64,000 nucleotides of DNA. It comes from Halogeometricum sp. S1BR25-6 (GTDB taxonomy: Archaea; Halobacteriota; Halobacteria; Halobacteriales; Haloferacaceae). The translations under genes and the position numbers were made by a program. Position 1 is the first letter of the stretch, and the number at the start of each line of letters is the position of its first letter. The stretch is taken from positions 310,001 to 374,000 of the forward strand of contig NZ_JAMQOP010000004.1 of the NCBI RefSeq assembly GCF_031624495.1, written 5' to 3'. The notes beneath the pieces were generated by a model that searched no databases, was not told where the DNA came from, and worked only from the letters and a program-made list of their open reading frames with translations. Of the stretch, positions 8,454 through 17,700 are shown one piece after another.

Positions 8454-9415
8454 TCGTTCTCACTCATGTTCGGTCGCTCGTCCTTCTTCATGGGCGTCAT
8501 CTGACGGGGCTGGTGCTCGTAGTCCTCGCCGATGACCTTCCCGATGCTGTTCTTCTGGTTGAAGCCCGGAAGCGGGATGGTCGCCATGTCGGTCAGGCCC
8601 TGTTCGACGAGCGCCCCCGTCGGGCACACCGTCGCGCAGTGACCGCAGGAGACGCACGTCGAGTCCATCATCGTGTCCGCGCCGTTCTGGAACGCGATGC
8701 GCGTGTCCGGACCGCTCCCCTCGATGCGGAGGACGCCCTCCACCTGCACGTCGTTGCAGGCCTCGACGCAGCGGTTGCAGAGGATGCACTTGTTGCGGTC
8801 GATCTGGATGAACGGCGACGAGTCGTCGATGGGTTCGTACGCGTCCCGGTCGTCGAAGACGCCGTAGCGCGGGTCCTCGACGTCCTCCTCGATTGAGGCG
8901 TCCTGTAGTTCACAACGACCGTTCTGCCCGCAGGTCGTACACCGCAGGTTGTGGTCGCCGAGGATGAGGTCGAGGTTCACGCTGCGCGCCTCCTCGGCCT
9001 CCTCGGTGCTCGTGTGGACGGTGAGTCCGTCCTCGGCCGGGAAACTGCACGAGGGCACCATCCCGTGCTCGTCGGTGTCGACCATGCAGGTCCGACACTC
9101 GCTGCGCGGACCGATTCGGTCGGCGTCCTCGTTGTCCTCGTCGTAGTTGCAGAGGGCCGGAACGGAGCTATCGGGCTCTATCTCGTCGATAGCGTCGTAG
9201 ATGGTCGCCCCCTCGGGCAGCGTGACCGTCTGCCCGTCGACGGTAATCCGCGTCTCTTCGGTCCCTCGGGTCCCCACCGTGGGGTCGTTCGCCGTGCCGG
9301 TCTCGAAGTCGTCGGACACCGCGGTGCCCGGTTGCGGGTCCGCGACGTTCGGCACGGACGGGAGTGGTTCGGTCTCGGTACTGCTTGTTTGGCTCGCGGA
9401 TTGCTCCGTACTCAT
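8450..9415 (-). CDS. NuoG/FdhA-type iron-sulfur electron-transfer subunit (2Fe-2S plus three 4Fe-4S)
   Basis: A 321-residue protein equal to the detached N-terminal electron-transfer module of NAD-dependent formate dehydrogenase or NuoG. After a low-complexity leader of about 50 residues it has a 2Fe-2S ferredoxin domain (C89, C107, C110, C123) and a His-Cys3 4Fe-4S domain (H155, C159, C162, C168). A two-cluster ferredoxin domain follows (C210-C213-C216-C220 and C254-C257-C260-C264). It is the first gene of the minus-strand operon, and its stop overlaps the catalytic subunit start by 4 bases. It should pass electrons between the catalytic subunit and a soluble or quinone-linked acceptor that is not in the window. 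Confidence 0.9.
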   Translation of the reverse strand: MSTEQSASQTSSTETEPLPSVPNVADPQPGTAVSDDFETGTANDPTVGTRGTEETRITVDGQTVTLPEGATIYDAIDEIEPDSSVPALCNYDEDNEDADRIGPRSECRTCMVDTDEHGMVPSCSFPAEDGLTVHTSTEEAEEARSVNLDLILGDHNLRCTTCGQNGRCELQDASIEEDVEDPRYGVFDDRDAYEPIDDSSPFIQIDRNKCILCNRCVEACNDVQVEGVLRIEGSGPDTRIAFQNGADTMMDSTCVSCGHCATVCPTGALVEQGLTDMATIPLPGFNQKNSIGKVIGEDYEHQPRQMTPMKKDERPNMSENE

Positions 9416-10847
9416 GTTCTGTATCGGGTTCCGTGGTTCGGTTCGCCGTCCGCGCTAGTTCTCGGGATGCGGCGCGGTTCGCGCGAGTCCGCGCGCCCGT
9501 CCGACCGGGACGCGCGTGCGTCGGGTTATCGTACGTCCACCCCGACGCCGGCCCCGGTCCGGCACGAAAGACTCCGCCTCGGCGTTCGTCTCGTGGCCCG
9601 GCGGACGGCGCCCGACCGCCAGTCGAGAGCCGCGCCACGCCATCGGTTAATATTCTCGTCTATCAGCGCAAAAAAATTTGGGCCGGTGCAAACAAAGTCC
9701 CAGGTTCTCGTGCAGTCGGGTGACGGATATCGGCCGGGCGCACCCGGTCACCGCCGTACATAGGAGACGGTGGGGCGGTCGGCCGTCCAGAGACTACCAC
9801 GGCGGATAAAACGTATCGACGAACTCAGGTCGTCGCGAACGCCGGCGTCCATCTCGACCCTCGCCGACGAATCGGGGAGTAGACAAGACTGGCCGTCGAA
9901 TACCCTTCTCAAATTCGATATAAGTAGTTGTATAATAGAACTCGCCGCGTCGCGAGTTTGACGCGACGACCGATGACTGAAGGAGACTTCCGGAGTTCGA
10001 TATGAAGTGAGAGTCAGAACGTCTGAGAACACGGTTACGCTCTCATTACACGGTGTTAGAGTCCCGAGCGACGTGCTGACACGTGGAGTATGTCTGACTC
10101 TTTTCGTAGTTCGGCGTACTGAACGTTTATACGCCGTTTTCACCCGAATTGGAGCCGTTGAGTGTACATTCACGGAACTGAGTTCGAGAGGTTCAAAGTC
10201 GGAGCCAACTCGATCTGAATAGAGATACCACGGGAAAGGAGAAGTAATACAATAGAAGGGCCCATTTACCGGTAATAGCTGTCTAGAGCAGAAGTATAAG
10301 ATAGAAAGGCAAGACATTTAGATATGTACGTGTAGATAAAAGTTGAGAACGGAATTAGTAACTCGTTCGGCTGGCTATACCCCCGTCGGCAGGGTTGTAC
10401 AATTACTTCTATATCCCCGAGCGGTCTGATGACAGATTACGCTAGCAATTCTGTAATAGAGAACAGCATCTCACTCGCGCGAACCCGCTGGGTGTGCCGA
10501 GCGAGCGAAGGGGGCCACAGGGAAGCCGAGACGAGACGGCCTGCGAGTCGAATAGGAGAGTTTCCATTACATCACTAAATTCGTAATGTCCATAGCCACG
10601 TATCGGCGGTTGGGACGACCGTTGCGATTTGTTTCGTATTTCAGAACGTCGAGGTGAGAACGTGTAGCGTCCAGATAGCGGTCACAAAGAGACTATCAAA
10701 ATGTCCCCCCAATAGATATCGTCCGAGAATCCCCCTATGTGGTGATTTCTCCCCGTGTCGAATTCTTCTATAGAGAACAGATTCGGAGATAATATGGACG
10801 CGACCGCGTCCGAATCGTTAAGGTATGGGGTCGTGACGCAAAAAGTG
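9416..10847. other. Long intergenic region without a supported gene
   Basis: About 1.4 kb between the divergent formate dehydrogenase operon and the GH3 gene. Bases 9420-9640 are GC-rich and could be the operon leader; 9880-10480 and 10560-10790 are AT-rich. Short open frames exist but have no recognisable domain or haloarchaeal codon bias. A small hairpin at 9948-9968 with TATA-like sequence before it, and a GC-rich patch at 10475-10550, are the only visible structures. No tRNA fold was found. Confidence 0.5.
9948..9968. repeat. Hairpin CGTCGCG-N7-CGCGACG behind AT-rich TATA-like sequence
   Basis: Perfect 7-base arms separated by 7 bases, directly downstream of the AT-rich stretch 9916-9940 that contains GATATAAG and TATAATAG. 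This could mark a short untranslated RNA or an operator; no coding frame is associated. Confidence 0.35.
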
Positions 10848-13178
10848 ATGCAAACAGGTTCGACTAGCGGAGACGGCGACGCGTCGACGGAGCGTCGGGT
10901 GGCAGAACTGCTCGATCGGATGACACTCGAAGAGAAAGCGGCGCAGTTGGGGTCGGTGAACGCCGAGGCTATCCTCAACGACGACGGAACTCTCGACCGG
11001 AACGCCGTCGAGAAGCATCTCTCGGAGGGTATCGGGCATCTCACGCGACTCGGCGGCGAGGGAAGCCTCCCACCCGCCGAGGCGGCCGAGCGGACGAACG
11101 AACTTCAGACGTACCTCCGCGAGGAGACGCGACTCGGAATTCCGGCGATACCCCACGAGGAGTGTTTGAGCGGGTACATGGGGCCGGAGGGAACGGCGTT
11201 CCCGCAGATGCTCGGGATGGCGAGCACGTGGTCGCCCGACCTCCTCAAAGAAGTCACGGGGACGATTCGGACCCAGTTGGAGGCCATCGGCACGAAGCAC
11301 GCGCTGTCGCCGGTGCTCGACATCGCGCGCGACCACCGGTGGGGCCGCGTCGAGGAGACGTTCGGCGAGGACCCGTACCTCGTCGCGGCGATGGCGTGCG
11401 GGTACGTGAACGGCCTGCAAGGGGACGGAGACGGTATCACGGCGACGTTGAAACACTTCGCCGGTCACGGGGCCGGCGAGGGCGGGAAGAATCGTAGTTC
11501 GGTCAACGTGGGTCGGCGCGAACTCCGCGAGACGCACCTGTTCCCCTTCGAGGCGGCGATTCGGACGGCGGGCGCGAAGTCCGTCATGAACGCCTACCAC
11601 GACATCGATGGCGTCCCCTGCGCCAGCGACGAGTGGTTGCTGACGGACGTACTCCGGGGCGAGTGGGGCTTCGACGGCACCGTCGTCTCCGACTACTACA
11701 GCGTCGAGTTCCTGCGGAGCGAACACGGCGTCGCCGCCGACGAACGCGAAGCGGGTGTGATGGCCGTCGAGGCCGGCATCGACGTGGAACTCCCGTATAC
11801 GGACTGCTACGGCGAGCACCTCGCGGAGGCGGTCGAGGAGGGGGAACTCTCCGAGGCGACGCTCGACGCGGCGGTCCGACGAGTCCTCCGCGCGAAGGTC
11901 GAGCACGGACTCCTCGACGACTCGACGGTCGACGCAGACGCCGCTGCCGACCCGTTCGGCACCGACGAGGCCGAGGAACTAACCACCCGCGCGGCCCGCG
12001 AATCGATGACGCTCCTGAAGAACGAGGACGACCTGCTCCCCATCGCCGGCGGGGAGACGGATTCGGTGGCCGTCGTCGGTCCGAAGGCGGACGACGCCCA
12101 GGAACTCATGGGCGACTACGCCTACCCCGCCCACTACCCCGAGGAGGAGGTCGAACTCGACGCGACGACCCCGCTCGATGCGCTCCGAGCGCGCGGCGAC
12201 GAACACGGGTTCGACGTGCTGCACGAACAGGGCTGTACGACGACCGGACCCGAGACGGACGGCTTCGACGCGGCCGCCGACGCGGCCGAATCGGCGGACG
12301 TGGCGCTCGCGTTCGTCGGCGCGCGGTCGGCGGTCGACTTCTCCGACTCCGACAAGGAGCGCGTCAACATGCCGAGCGTCGCCACCAGCGGCGAGGGCTG
12401 TGACGTGGTCGACCTCGGCATCCCCGGCGTCCAGCAGGGACTCGTCGAGCGACTCCACGAGACGGGCACGCCCCTCGTCGTCGTCGTCGCCAGCGGGAAG
12501 CCCCACGCCATCGAGTGGATAGCCGAGGAGGTGCCGGCCGTACTCCAAGCGTGGCTCCCCGGCGAACGCGGCGGCGAGGGAATCGCTTCCGTCCTGTTCG
12601 GCGAGCACAACCCCGGCGGCCGCCTCCCCGTCTCGATTCCGCGAACCGTCGGTCAGCTTCCGGTCCACTACAGCAGGAAGCCGAACACGGCGAACGAGGA
12701 GTACGTCTACACCGAGAGCGCCCCGCTCTACCCGTTCGGTCACGGGCTGAGCTACACGGAGTTCGAGTACGGCGACCTCTCGCTGTCGAGCGACGAACTC
12801 GCCCCCGCGGGTACCGTCACGGCCGAGGTCACCGTCGCGAACGCGGGCGACCGCTCCGGACGCGAGGTAGTCCAACTGTACGCTCGCGCGGAGAACCCGG
12901 ACCAAGCGCGTCCGGTGCAGGAACTGGTCGGATTCGAGCGCGTCTCGCTCGACTCCGGCGAGTCCGCGCGCGTCGCTTTCGAGGTGGACGCGACCCAACT
13001 GGCCTACCACGACCGCGACTTCGACCTCGCGGTCGAGGAGGGACCCTACGAGTTCCGCGTCGGTCGCTCCGCCGCCGACGTCGTCTCCGCGGCGTCGTTC
13101 GAGGTGACCGGAACGAAGGAGGTGCCGCAGAACGGCCGGGCGTACTTCGCCGGGACGACCGTCTCGGACGCCGAGTAG
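10848..13178 (+). CDS. Glycoside hydrolase family 3 (beta-xylosidase/beta-glucosidase)
   Basis: A GH3 enzyme of about 776 residues. The N-terminal TIM barrel starts at RVAELLDRMTLEEKAAQL, with the substrate loop LKHFAGHG and the nucleophile Asp282 in VVSDYY. An alpha/beta sandwich domain follows (ARESMTLLKNEDDLLPI), and the C-terminal fibronectin-like domain (PFGHGLSYTEFEYGD onward) ends the protein. The frame is open from a start at 10755, but the ATG at 10848 places the start about 15 residues before the family's first helix and is preferred; ATG 10794 is a second option. No signal peptide, so it acts in the cytoplasm on imported oligosaccharides. In this xylan island beta-xylosidase activity is the likeliest. 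Confidence 0.88.
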   Translation: MQTGSTSGDGDASTERRVAELLDRMTLEEKAAQLGSVNAEAILNDDGTLDRNAVEKHLSEGIGHLTRLGGEGSLPPAEAAERTNELQTYLREETRLGIPAIPHEECLSGYMGPEGTAFPQMLGMASTWSPDLLKEVTGTIRTQLEAIGTKHALSPVLDIARDHRWGRVEETFGEDPYLVAAMACGYVNGLQGDGDGITATLKHFAGHGAGEGGKNRSSVNVGRRELRETHLFPFEAAIRTAGAKSVMNAYHDIDGVPCASDEWLLTDVLRGEWGFDGTVVSDYYSVEFLRSEHGVAADEREAGVMAVEAGIDVELPYTDCYGEHLAEAVEEGELSEATLDAAVRRVLRAKVEHGLLDDSTVDADAAADPFGTDEAEELTTRAARESMTLLKNEDDLLPIAGGETDSVAVVGPKADDAQELMGDYAYPAHYPEEEVELDATTPLDALRARGDEHGFDVLHEQGCTTTGPETDGFDAAADAAESADVALAFVGARSAVDFSDSDKERVNMPSVATSGEGCDVVDLGIPGVQQGLVERLHETGTPLVVVVASGKPHAIEWIAEEVPAVLQAWLPGERGGEGIASVLFGEHNPGGRLPVSIPRTVGQLPVHYSRKPNTANEEYVYTESAPLYPFGHGLSYTEFEYGDLSLSSDELAPAGTVTAEVTVANAGDRSGREVVQLYARAENPDQARPVQELVGFERVSLDSGESARVAFEVDATQLAYHDRDFDLAVEEGPYEFRVGRSAADVVSAASFEVTGTKEVPQNGRAYFAGTTVSDAE

Positions 13179-13269
13179 GTCGTCGGGTCGGCGAGTCGCC
13201 GGCCGCTCCGTTCGTCGCTGCGCTTCTCTTCTCCGCGCGTCCGCCGCCGTCCGCGCTCGAATCGACCGC

Positions 13270-14160
13270 TCAGACGACGACGGTGTCGTTGACGAGGCGA
13301 CCGATGTGGTCGATGTCGATGGAGACGCGGTCGCCCTCGTGGAGCGTGAACGACTCCGGCGGGACGAGCGCCGTGCCCGTGAGCAGCACGAGCGTCTCCG
13401 GGAGATTGTTGTGCCGCCGAAGGTACTCGACCAACTTCTCGCAGGTCGTCGCCATCTCGCTGGTCGAGGTGGAGTCCTCGTAGACGACCTCCTCGTCGCG
13501 TTCGATGGTCAGCGACATCTCCAAGTCGTGGGGGTCCTCGACGACCGACTCGGTAGCGACGCAGGGTCCGAGCGAGCAGCAGCGGTCGTACACCTTGGCC
13601 TGCGGGAGGTAGAGGGGGTTCTCACCCTCGATGGAGCGACTGGAGACGTCGTTGCCGATGGTGTAGCCGACGACCTCCTCCCGGTGGAGGACGACGCCGA
13701 GTTCCGGTTCGGGGACGTCCCACTCGGAGTCGCCGCGGATGCCGACGGCGTCGTGCGGGCCGACCGTCCGCGAGGGCGTCGCCTTCAGGAACAGTTCCGG
13801 GCGCTCGCTGTCGTAGACGTCGATGTACACCTCGGGCTTGCCGCTCTCGGCCTCGCGAGCCTGCTCGCTGATGCTGTAGGTGACGCCCGCGGCCCACACC
13901 TCTTCCGCCGAGACCGGCAAGAGCGCGTTCCCCTCGACGTCGTCGAGGTCGCGCCGAACGGCGTCCGGGATTCGGTCGCGAGCGATGTCGTCGATCGACC
14001 GATCGCTGGCGTTCGCCGCGCGGGCCAGTGCGGTGAACGAGCCGAGGTCGTCCGACGCCGTCGACAGGTCGTAGGCGTCCCCCTCGTCGTCGACGACGAC
14101 GAGCGAGTCGGAATCCGACCGCGACTCTCCACCGGGGAGTCGGTAATATCGCATACCCAT
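13270..14160 (-). CDS. xacE: Fumarylacetoacetate hydrolase family protein, likely 2-keto-3-deoxypentonate dehydratase (XacE-like)
   Basis: A 296-residue FAH-fold protein. The C-terminal catalytic domain begins near residue 85 (VWAAGVTYSISEQA) and has the metal-binding acidic residues in EPELGVVL and the GYTIGNDVSSR segment typical of the family. In Haloferax volcanii the homologous enzyme converts 2-keto-3-deoxyxylonate or -arabinonate to alpha-ketoglutarate semialdehyde. Xylonate dehydratase and the semialdehyde dehydrogenase are encoded nearby, which supports that role. It follows the GntP gene by 43 bases on the same strand. A TATA-like GTTAAAAACG lies about 20 bases before the ATG, so it may also have its own leaderless promoter. 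Confidence 0.78.
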   Translation of the reverse strand: MGMRYYRLPGGESRSDSDSLVVVDDEGDAYDLSTASDDLGSFTALARAANASDRSIDDIARDRIPDAVRRDLDDVEGNALLPVSAEEVWAAGVTYSISEQAREAESGKPEVYIDVYDSERPELFLKATPSRTVGPHDAVGIRGDSEWDVPEPELGVVLHREEVVGYTIGNDVSSRSIEGENPLYLPQAKVYDRCCSLGPCVATESVVEDPHDLEMSLTIERDEEVVYEDSTSTSEMATTCEKLVEYLRRHNNLPETLVLLTGTALVPPESFTLHEGDRVSIDIDHIGRLVNDTVVV

Positions 14161-14203
14161 TGATGATGAGGTTCCGTTAAAAACGTATCGGGGATCGGGT
14201 GCG

Positions 14204-15598
14204 CTACGAGAGCGGCACGAACGTCGAGAGCAGGAGGACGGAGACGATGCCGGTGAACGAGAGCACCGTCGTCAGCGCGGTCCACGTCTTCAACGTCTCC
14301 GCCTGCGTGAGTCCGCCGACCTCTTTCATCAGCCAGAAGCCCGAGTCGTTGTACCACGAGCAGATGATGCCGCCCGAGCCGATGGCCATGACGAGGTACG
14401 CCGGGTGGACGTTCAGTTGACTCGCGAGGGGAGCCATGATGCCGGCGGTGGTGAGCATCGCGGCCGTCGCGGAGCCCTGCGCGATGCGAACGATGGCGGC
14501 GATGAGCCACGCGGTGACGAGCAGCCCGATGCCGATACCCTGGAGGCTGCCAGCGATGTAGGAGCCGATTCCGGAGGCGGCCAACAGCGCGCCGAAGGCG
14601 CCGCCCATCGCCGTGATGGCGGCGATGTTACCCCCGCTCTTCAGCGCCTCGGTGAGTTCGTCTTCCCACTGCGAACGCGTCAAGTCGGACCATCGCAGGT
14701 ACGTCAGCGCCGCCGCGATGGCCGCGATGGTCAGCGCGACGTTCTTGTCCCCGATGAACGCGACGACGGGTTTGACCGTCGAGAGCATCGGATAGAGCGA
14801 TTCGAGCGTGTCGACGACGGTGAGCGAACTGACGAGCGTGATGGCGAGGAGGATAGGAAGCGCCGCCTCCAACGTGCCGGGGATGTTCTCCGCGGAGCGG
14901 TTCGCGCGCTCCATCAACTCCTCGGTCGAGGTACCCATCGCGTCGCGGAGGGGAATCTCGACGCGGCGGTTGATCCAGTGACCGAACACGAGTCCCGACA
15001 CCGTCGCTGACGGGAGGGCGACGGCGACGCCGACGAGCATGGTCATGCCGAGGTTGACGCCGATTTCGCTGGCGACGGCCAGCGGACCGGGCGTCGGCGG
15101 GATGAACACGTGCGCCGCGGACCCGCCGGCGCCGACGGCGACGAGGTACAGCGCGTAGTTCTTCCCGCGACGCGCGCGCATCGAACGAGCCAGCGGTGCG
15201 AGAAGGAAGAGGACGCTGTCGAAGAAGACGGGAATCGCGAGGACGGTACTGCTCCCCCAGAGGGCGTACTCGCTTCGGTCCTCGCCGAGGGCCGACTGGA
15301 AGCCGCGCACGATGCGCTGTGCGGACCCCGCCTCCAGCATCGCTTTCCCGATGATAGCCGCCATCAGGATGGGGATGCCGATACCGGCCATCCCGTTTCC
15401 GAACGCCGTCGCCGTCCGGGTGGCTGCGTCCGCCAACGCGAAGTCGGCGACGAACACCGAGTTGACGAGACCGACCGAGAGCGCCGCGAGCGTCAACCCG
15501 ACGAACGCCGGGAGGTCCCAGACGACCAAGAACAGTACCACGAAGACAAGACCCACGACGAACGTGAGCAAGGGGCTGTGCGCAAATTCGACTACCAT
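14204..15598 (-). CDS. GntP-family gluconate/aldonate permease
   Basis: A 464-residue integral membrane protein with about 12-14 hydrophobic segments, matching the GntP ion-symporter family. Conserved stretches include GIPILMAAIIGKAMLEAG, FFDSVLFLLAPLAR, HVFIPPTPGPLAVA and the C-terminal GSGGIICSWYNDSGFW signature. GntP proteins import gluconate and related sugar acids. The ATG at 15596-15598 is used because the frame upstream is charged and not membrane-like. It sits between an alcohol dehydrogenase and the FAH dehydratase on the same strand, suggesting uptake of an aldonate or ketodeoxy acid made from pentoses or uronates. Confidence 0.88.
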   Translation of the reverse strand: MVVEFAHSPLLTFVVGLVFVVLFLVVWDLPAFVGLTLAALSVGLVNSVFVADFALADAATRTATAFGNGMAGIGIPILMAAIIGKAMLEAGSAQRIVRGFQSALGEDRSEYALWGSSTVLAIPVFFDSVLFLLAPLARSMRARRGKNYALYLVAVGAGGSAAHVFIPPTPGPLAVASEIGVNLGMTMLVGVAVALPSATVSGLVFGHWINRRVEIPLRDAMGTSTEELMERANRSAENIPGTLEAALPILLAITLVSSLTVVDTLESLYPMLSTVKPVVAFIGDKNVALTIAAIAAALTYLRWSDLTRSQWEDELTEALKSGGNIAAITAMGGAFGALLAASGIGSYIAGSLQGIGIGLLVTAWLIAAIVRIAQGSATAAMLTTAGIMAPLASQLNVHPAYLVMAIGSGGIICSWYNDSGFWLMKEVGGLTQAETLKTWTALTTVLSFTGIVSVLLLSTFVPLS

Positions 15599-15689
15599 AG
15601 CACGGATTGCCGCTTCCGTAGCGCGTCGCAAAATAGTTTCTATTCGACTAGTATCATCATCTTCGAGCAGGGTGTCGCGGAGACGTTCC

Positions 15690-16736
15690 CTACTCGTCCC
15701 GCAGCACCGAGACGTCGAAGACGGGCTTGCACGTCCCGCCCGAGAGGAACGTCTCGAACGCCTCGTCGGCGTCGAGCAGGCTGAAACGGTCGTCGAGGAA
15801 CGTCGCGTGGTCCACGTCGCCCGACTCGATGAGCCGGAAGGAGTTCTCGAAGTCCTCGTACATCGACGCGTAGGAGCACTGGAGGTCTATCTCCGACCGG
15901 ACGAGCGGCGAGTACGGCATCGTCGTCTCGCCGGTCTGTCCGATGAGTACGATCTGTCCGCCCTTCCGGACCTGTTCGACGGCCATCGTGAGTCCGGACG
16001 GATGACCGGTCGTGTCGAACACCACGTCGTAGCCGATGCCGTCGGTCAGGTCCTCGCGGCGGGCCGCCATGTCGTCCGCCTCGACGTTGAGCGTCCGAAA
16101 TCCGAGTTCCTCGGCCAGCGGTAGTCGATACTCGGTGTCCTGTCCGACGCCCGCGACGACCACCTCGCCGCCCTGCGCGTCGGCGATCTGGGCGGTCAGT
16201 TGACCGATGGGGCCCGGACCGGCGACCAGCACTCTGTCTCCGGCGCCGACGCGCGAGTTCTGTATGACCGCGCGCGCGCCGATGCTCGTCGGTTCGACCA
16301 GCGCCGCGTGCTTCGGGTCGACGCCGTCGGGCACGGGGTGAAGCGCCGTCTCGGGCGCCGTGACGTAGCCCGCGTACGCGCCGTCGTGGTCGACGCCCGT
16401 TATCACGGCGTTCTGACAGACGTTCTCCTCGCCGATTTCGCACTGGTAGCAGTCGCCGCAGCCCCGAATTGGCCGCTCGACGACGCGGTCGCCGACCGCG
16501 AACTTCGTGACGGCGTCGCCCGTTTCGACGACGCGACCGGTGTACTCGTGGCCGATGATCGTCGGGAGGTTCATCCGCTCGAACGCCGACTCGAACTCGT
16601 AGATGCCGGCGTCGCTCCCGCAGAGTCCTGCGTAGTCGACTTCGATCAGCGCCTCGTCCGCCGCGGGCGTCGGTCGGTTGACGTCGACGAGTTCCATCGA
16701 GCCGTGACCGCGGCTGGTCTTGGTGAGTCCTCGCAT
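15690..16736 (-). CDS. Zinc-dependent medium-chain dehydrogenase (threonine/sorbitol dehydrogenase-like)
   Basis: A 348-residue medium-chain dehydrogenase. The catalytic zinc region is GLCGSDAG and GHEYTGRV; the structural zinc lobe is GCGDCYQCEIGEENVC; the Rossmann glycine motif is AGPGPIGQ. Family members oxidise sugar alcohols, threonine or sugar acids with NAD(P). It heads a probable minus-strand operon with GntP (gap 91 bases) and the FAH dehydratase and is divergent from the SDR at 16850. A role in an aldonate or uronate pathway, for example fructuronate/mannonate interconversion, is inferred from context only. Confidence 0.85.
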   Translation of the reverse strand: MRGLTKTSRGHGSMELVDVNRPTPAADEALIEVDYAGLCGSDAGIYEFESAFERMNLPTIIGHEYTGRVVETGDAVTKFAVGDRVVERPIRGCGDCYQCEIGEENVCQNAVITGVDHDGAYAGYVTAPETALHPVPDGVDPKHAALVEPTSIGARAVIQNSRVGAGDRVLVAGPGPIGQLTAQIADAQGGEVVVAGVGQDTEYRLPLAEELGFRTLNVEADDMAARREDLTDGIGYDVVFDTTGHPSGLTMAVEQVRKGGQIVLIGQTGETTMPYSPLVRSEIDLQCSYASMYEDFENSFRLIESGDVDHATFLDDRFSLLDADEAFETFLSGGTCKPVFDVSVLRDE

Positions 16737-16849
16737 GTATCCGACTCCCGTCGGGAGCGTTATCAGCGTGTCGGTCAGCGGAGCGGTCGCCCGTTCGGGA
16801 GCGGCGAGCGACCACAGGGATAAAGACAGATGCGGTTGTCGACCGAGGT

Positions 16850-17629
16850 ATGGATTCGTACGAGCACACGCCGGTCACCGTCGAGGACAAGCGCGCCGTC
16901 GTCGTCGGCGGGACCAGCGGCATCGGTGAGGCCATCGCGCTCGGGTTCGCGAGCGAGGGCGCCGACGTGGTGGCGACGAGTCGAAGCGAAGAGAAAGTGG
17001 AGTCGACCGCGGAGGCGATTCGGGACCGCGGGGCCGACACGGTGAGCGTGACCTGCGACGTGACGGACGCCGAGTCGCTCGAACGCGTCCGCGACCGAGC
17101 GGTCGAGGAACTCGGCGGCGTGGACATCGTCGTCGCCTCGCAGGGCGCCATCTCCCGGGAGTCGGTTCGGGACATCTCGGAGGAGGATTGGGACTTCGTG
17201 ACCGACGTGGCTCTCGACGGCGTCCGCCGGGTCACACAGGCGTTCGCACCGGCGCTCGAAGAGAGCGAGTCGGGAGCCATCGTCAACATCTCCTCGCTGG
17301 CGGCCACGCTCTCGATGTCGAACCTCCCCGCCTACTCCGCCGCGAAGGGCGGCGTCGAGGCGTTCACCCGCGCGTCCGCGAAGGAACTCTCTCCCGAAGT
17401 GCGCGTGAACGCCATCGCGCCGGGATTCGTCATCACGCCACAGAACGAGGACACGTACGCCGAGGGGACGGAGAAGCGGACGCGCATCGACGAGCGCACG
17501 CCCCTCGGACGAGTCGCCGACCGCGAGGAAATCGTCGGCGCGGCCGTCTACCTCGCCAGCGACGCCGCCTCTTACGTCACCGGCGAAGTCGCCACCGTCG
17601 ACGGCGGCTTCGGCGACAGCGCGTTCTGA
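16850..17629 (+). CDS. SDR-family dehydrogenase
   Basis: A classical short-chain dehydrogenase of 259 residues. It has GGTSGIG at about residues 20-26, CDVTD, the NISS catalytic Ser strand and Tyr-x-x-x-Lys in AYSAAKGGVE, ending with the usual VDGGF. Arg after the second strand (ATSRSEEK) suggests NADP preference. A TATA-like GGATAAAG lies about 30 bases upstream of the ATG at 16850. It is divergent from the medium-chain dehydrogenase. Possible roles are gluconate/ketogluconate or fructuronate reduction; the substrate is not determined by sequence. Confidence 0.88.
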   Translation: MDSYEHTPVTVEDKRAVVVGGTSGIGEAIALGFASEGADVVATSRSEEKVESTAEAIRDRGADTVSVTCDVTDAESLERVRDRAVEELGGVDIVVASQGAISRESVRDISEEDWDFVTDVALDGVRRVTQAFAPALEESESGAIVNISSLAATLSMSNLPAYSAAKGGVEAFTRASAKELSPEVRVNAIAPGFVITPQNEDTYAEGTEKRTRIDERTPLGRVADREEIVGAAVYLASDAASYVTGEVATVDGGFGDSAF

Positions 17630-17700
17630 GCGACGAGGTGCAAAAAAGGCGGCTGCGGCCGTCGAATCGGATTTATTCTTCGTCGGACTGCACGACGAAG

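Noticed and set aside
10007-10222. 71-codon open frame in the long intergenic region
   Set aside because: Codon use and composition are unlike haloarchaeal genes, with no domain and no sign of a promoter at a fitting distance.
10475-10550. GC-rich patch considered as a tRNA or stable RNA gene
   Set aside because: No cloverleaf, no T-loop GTTCRA and no anticodon stem could be drawn.
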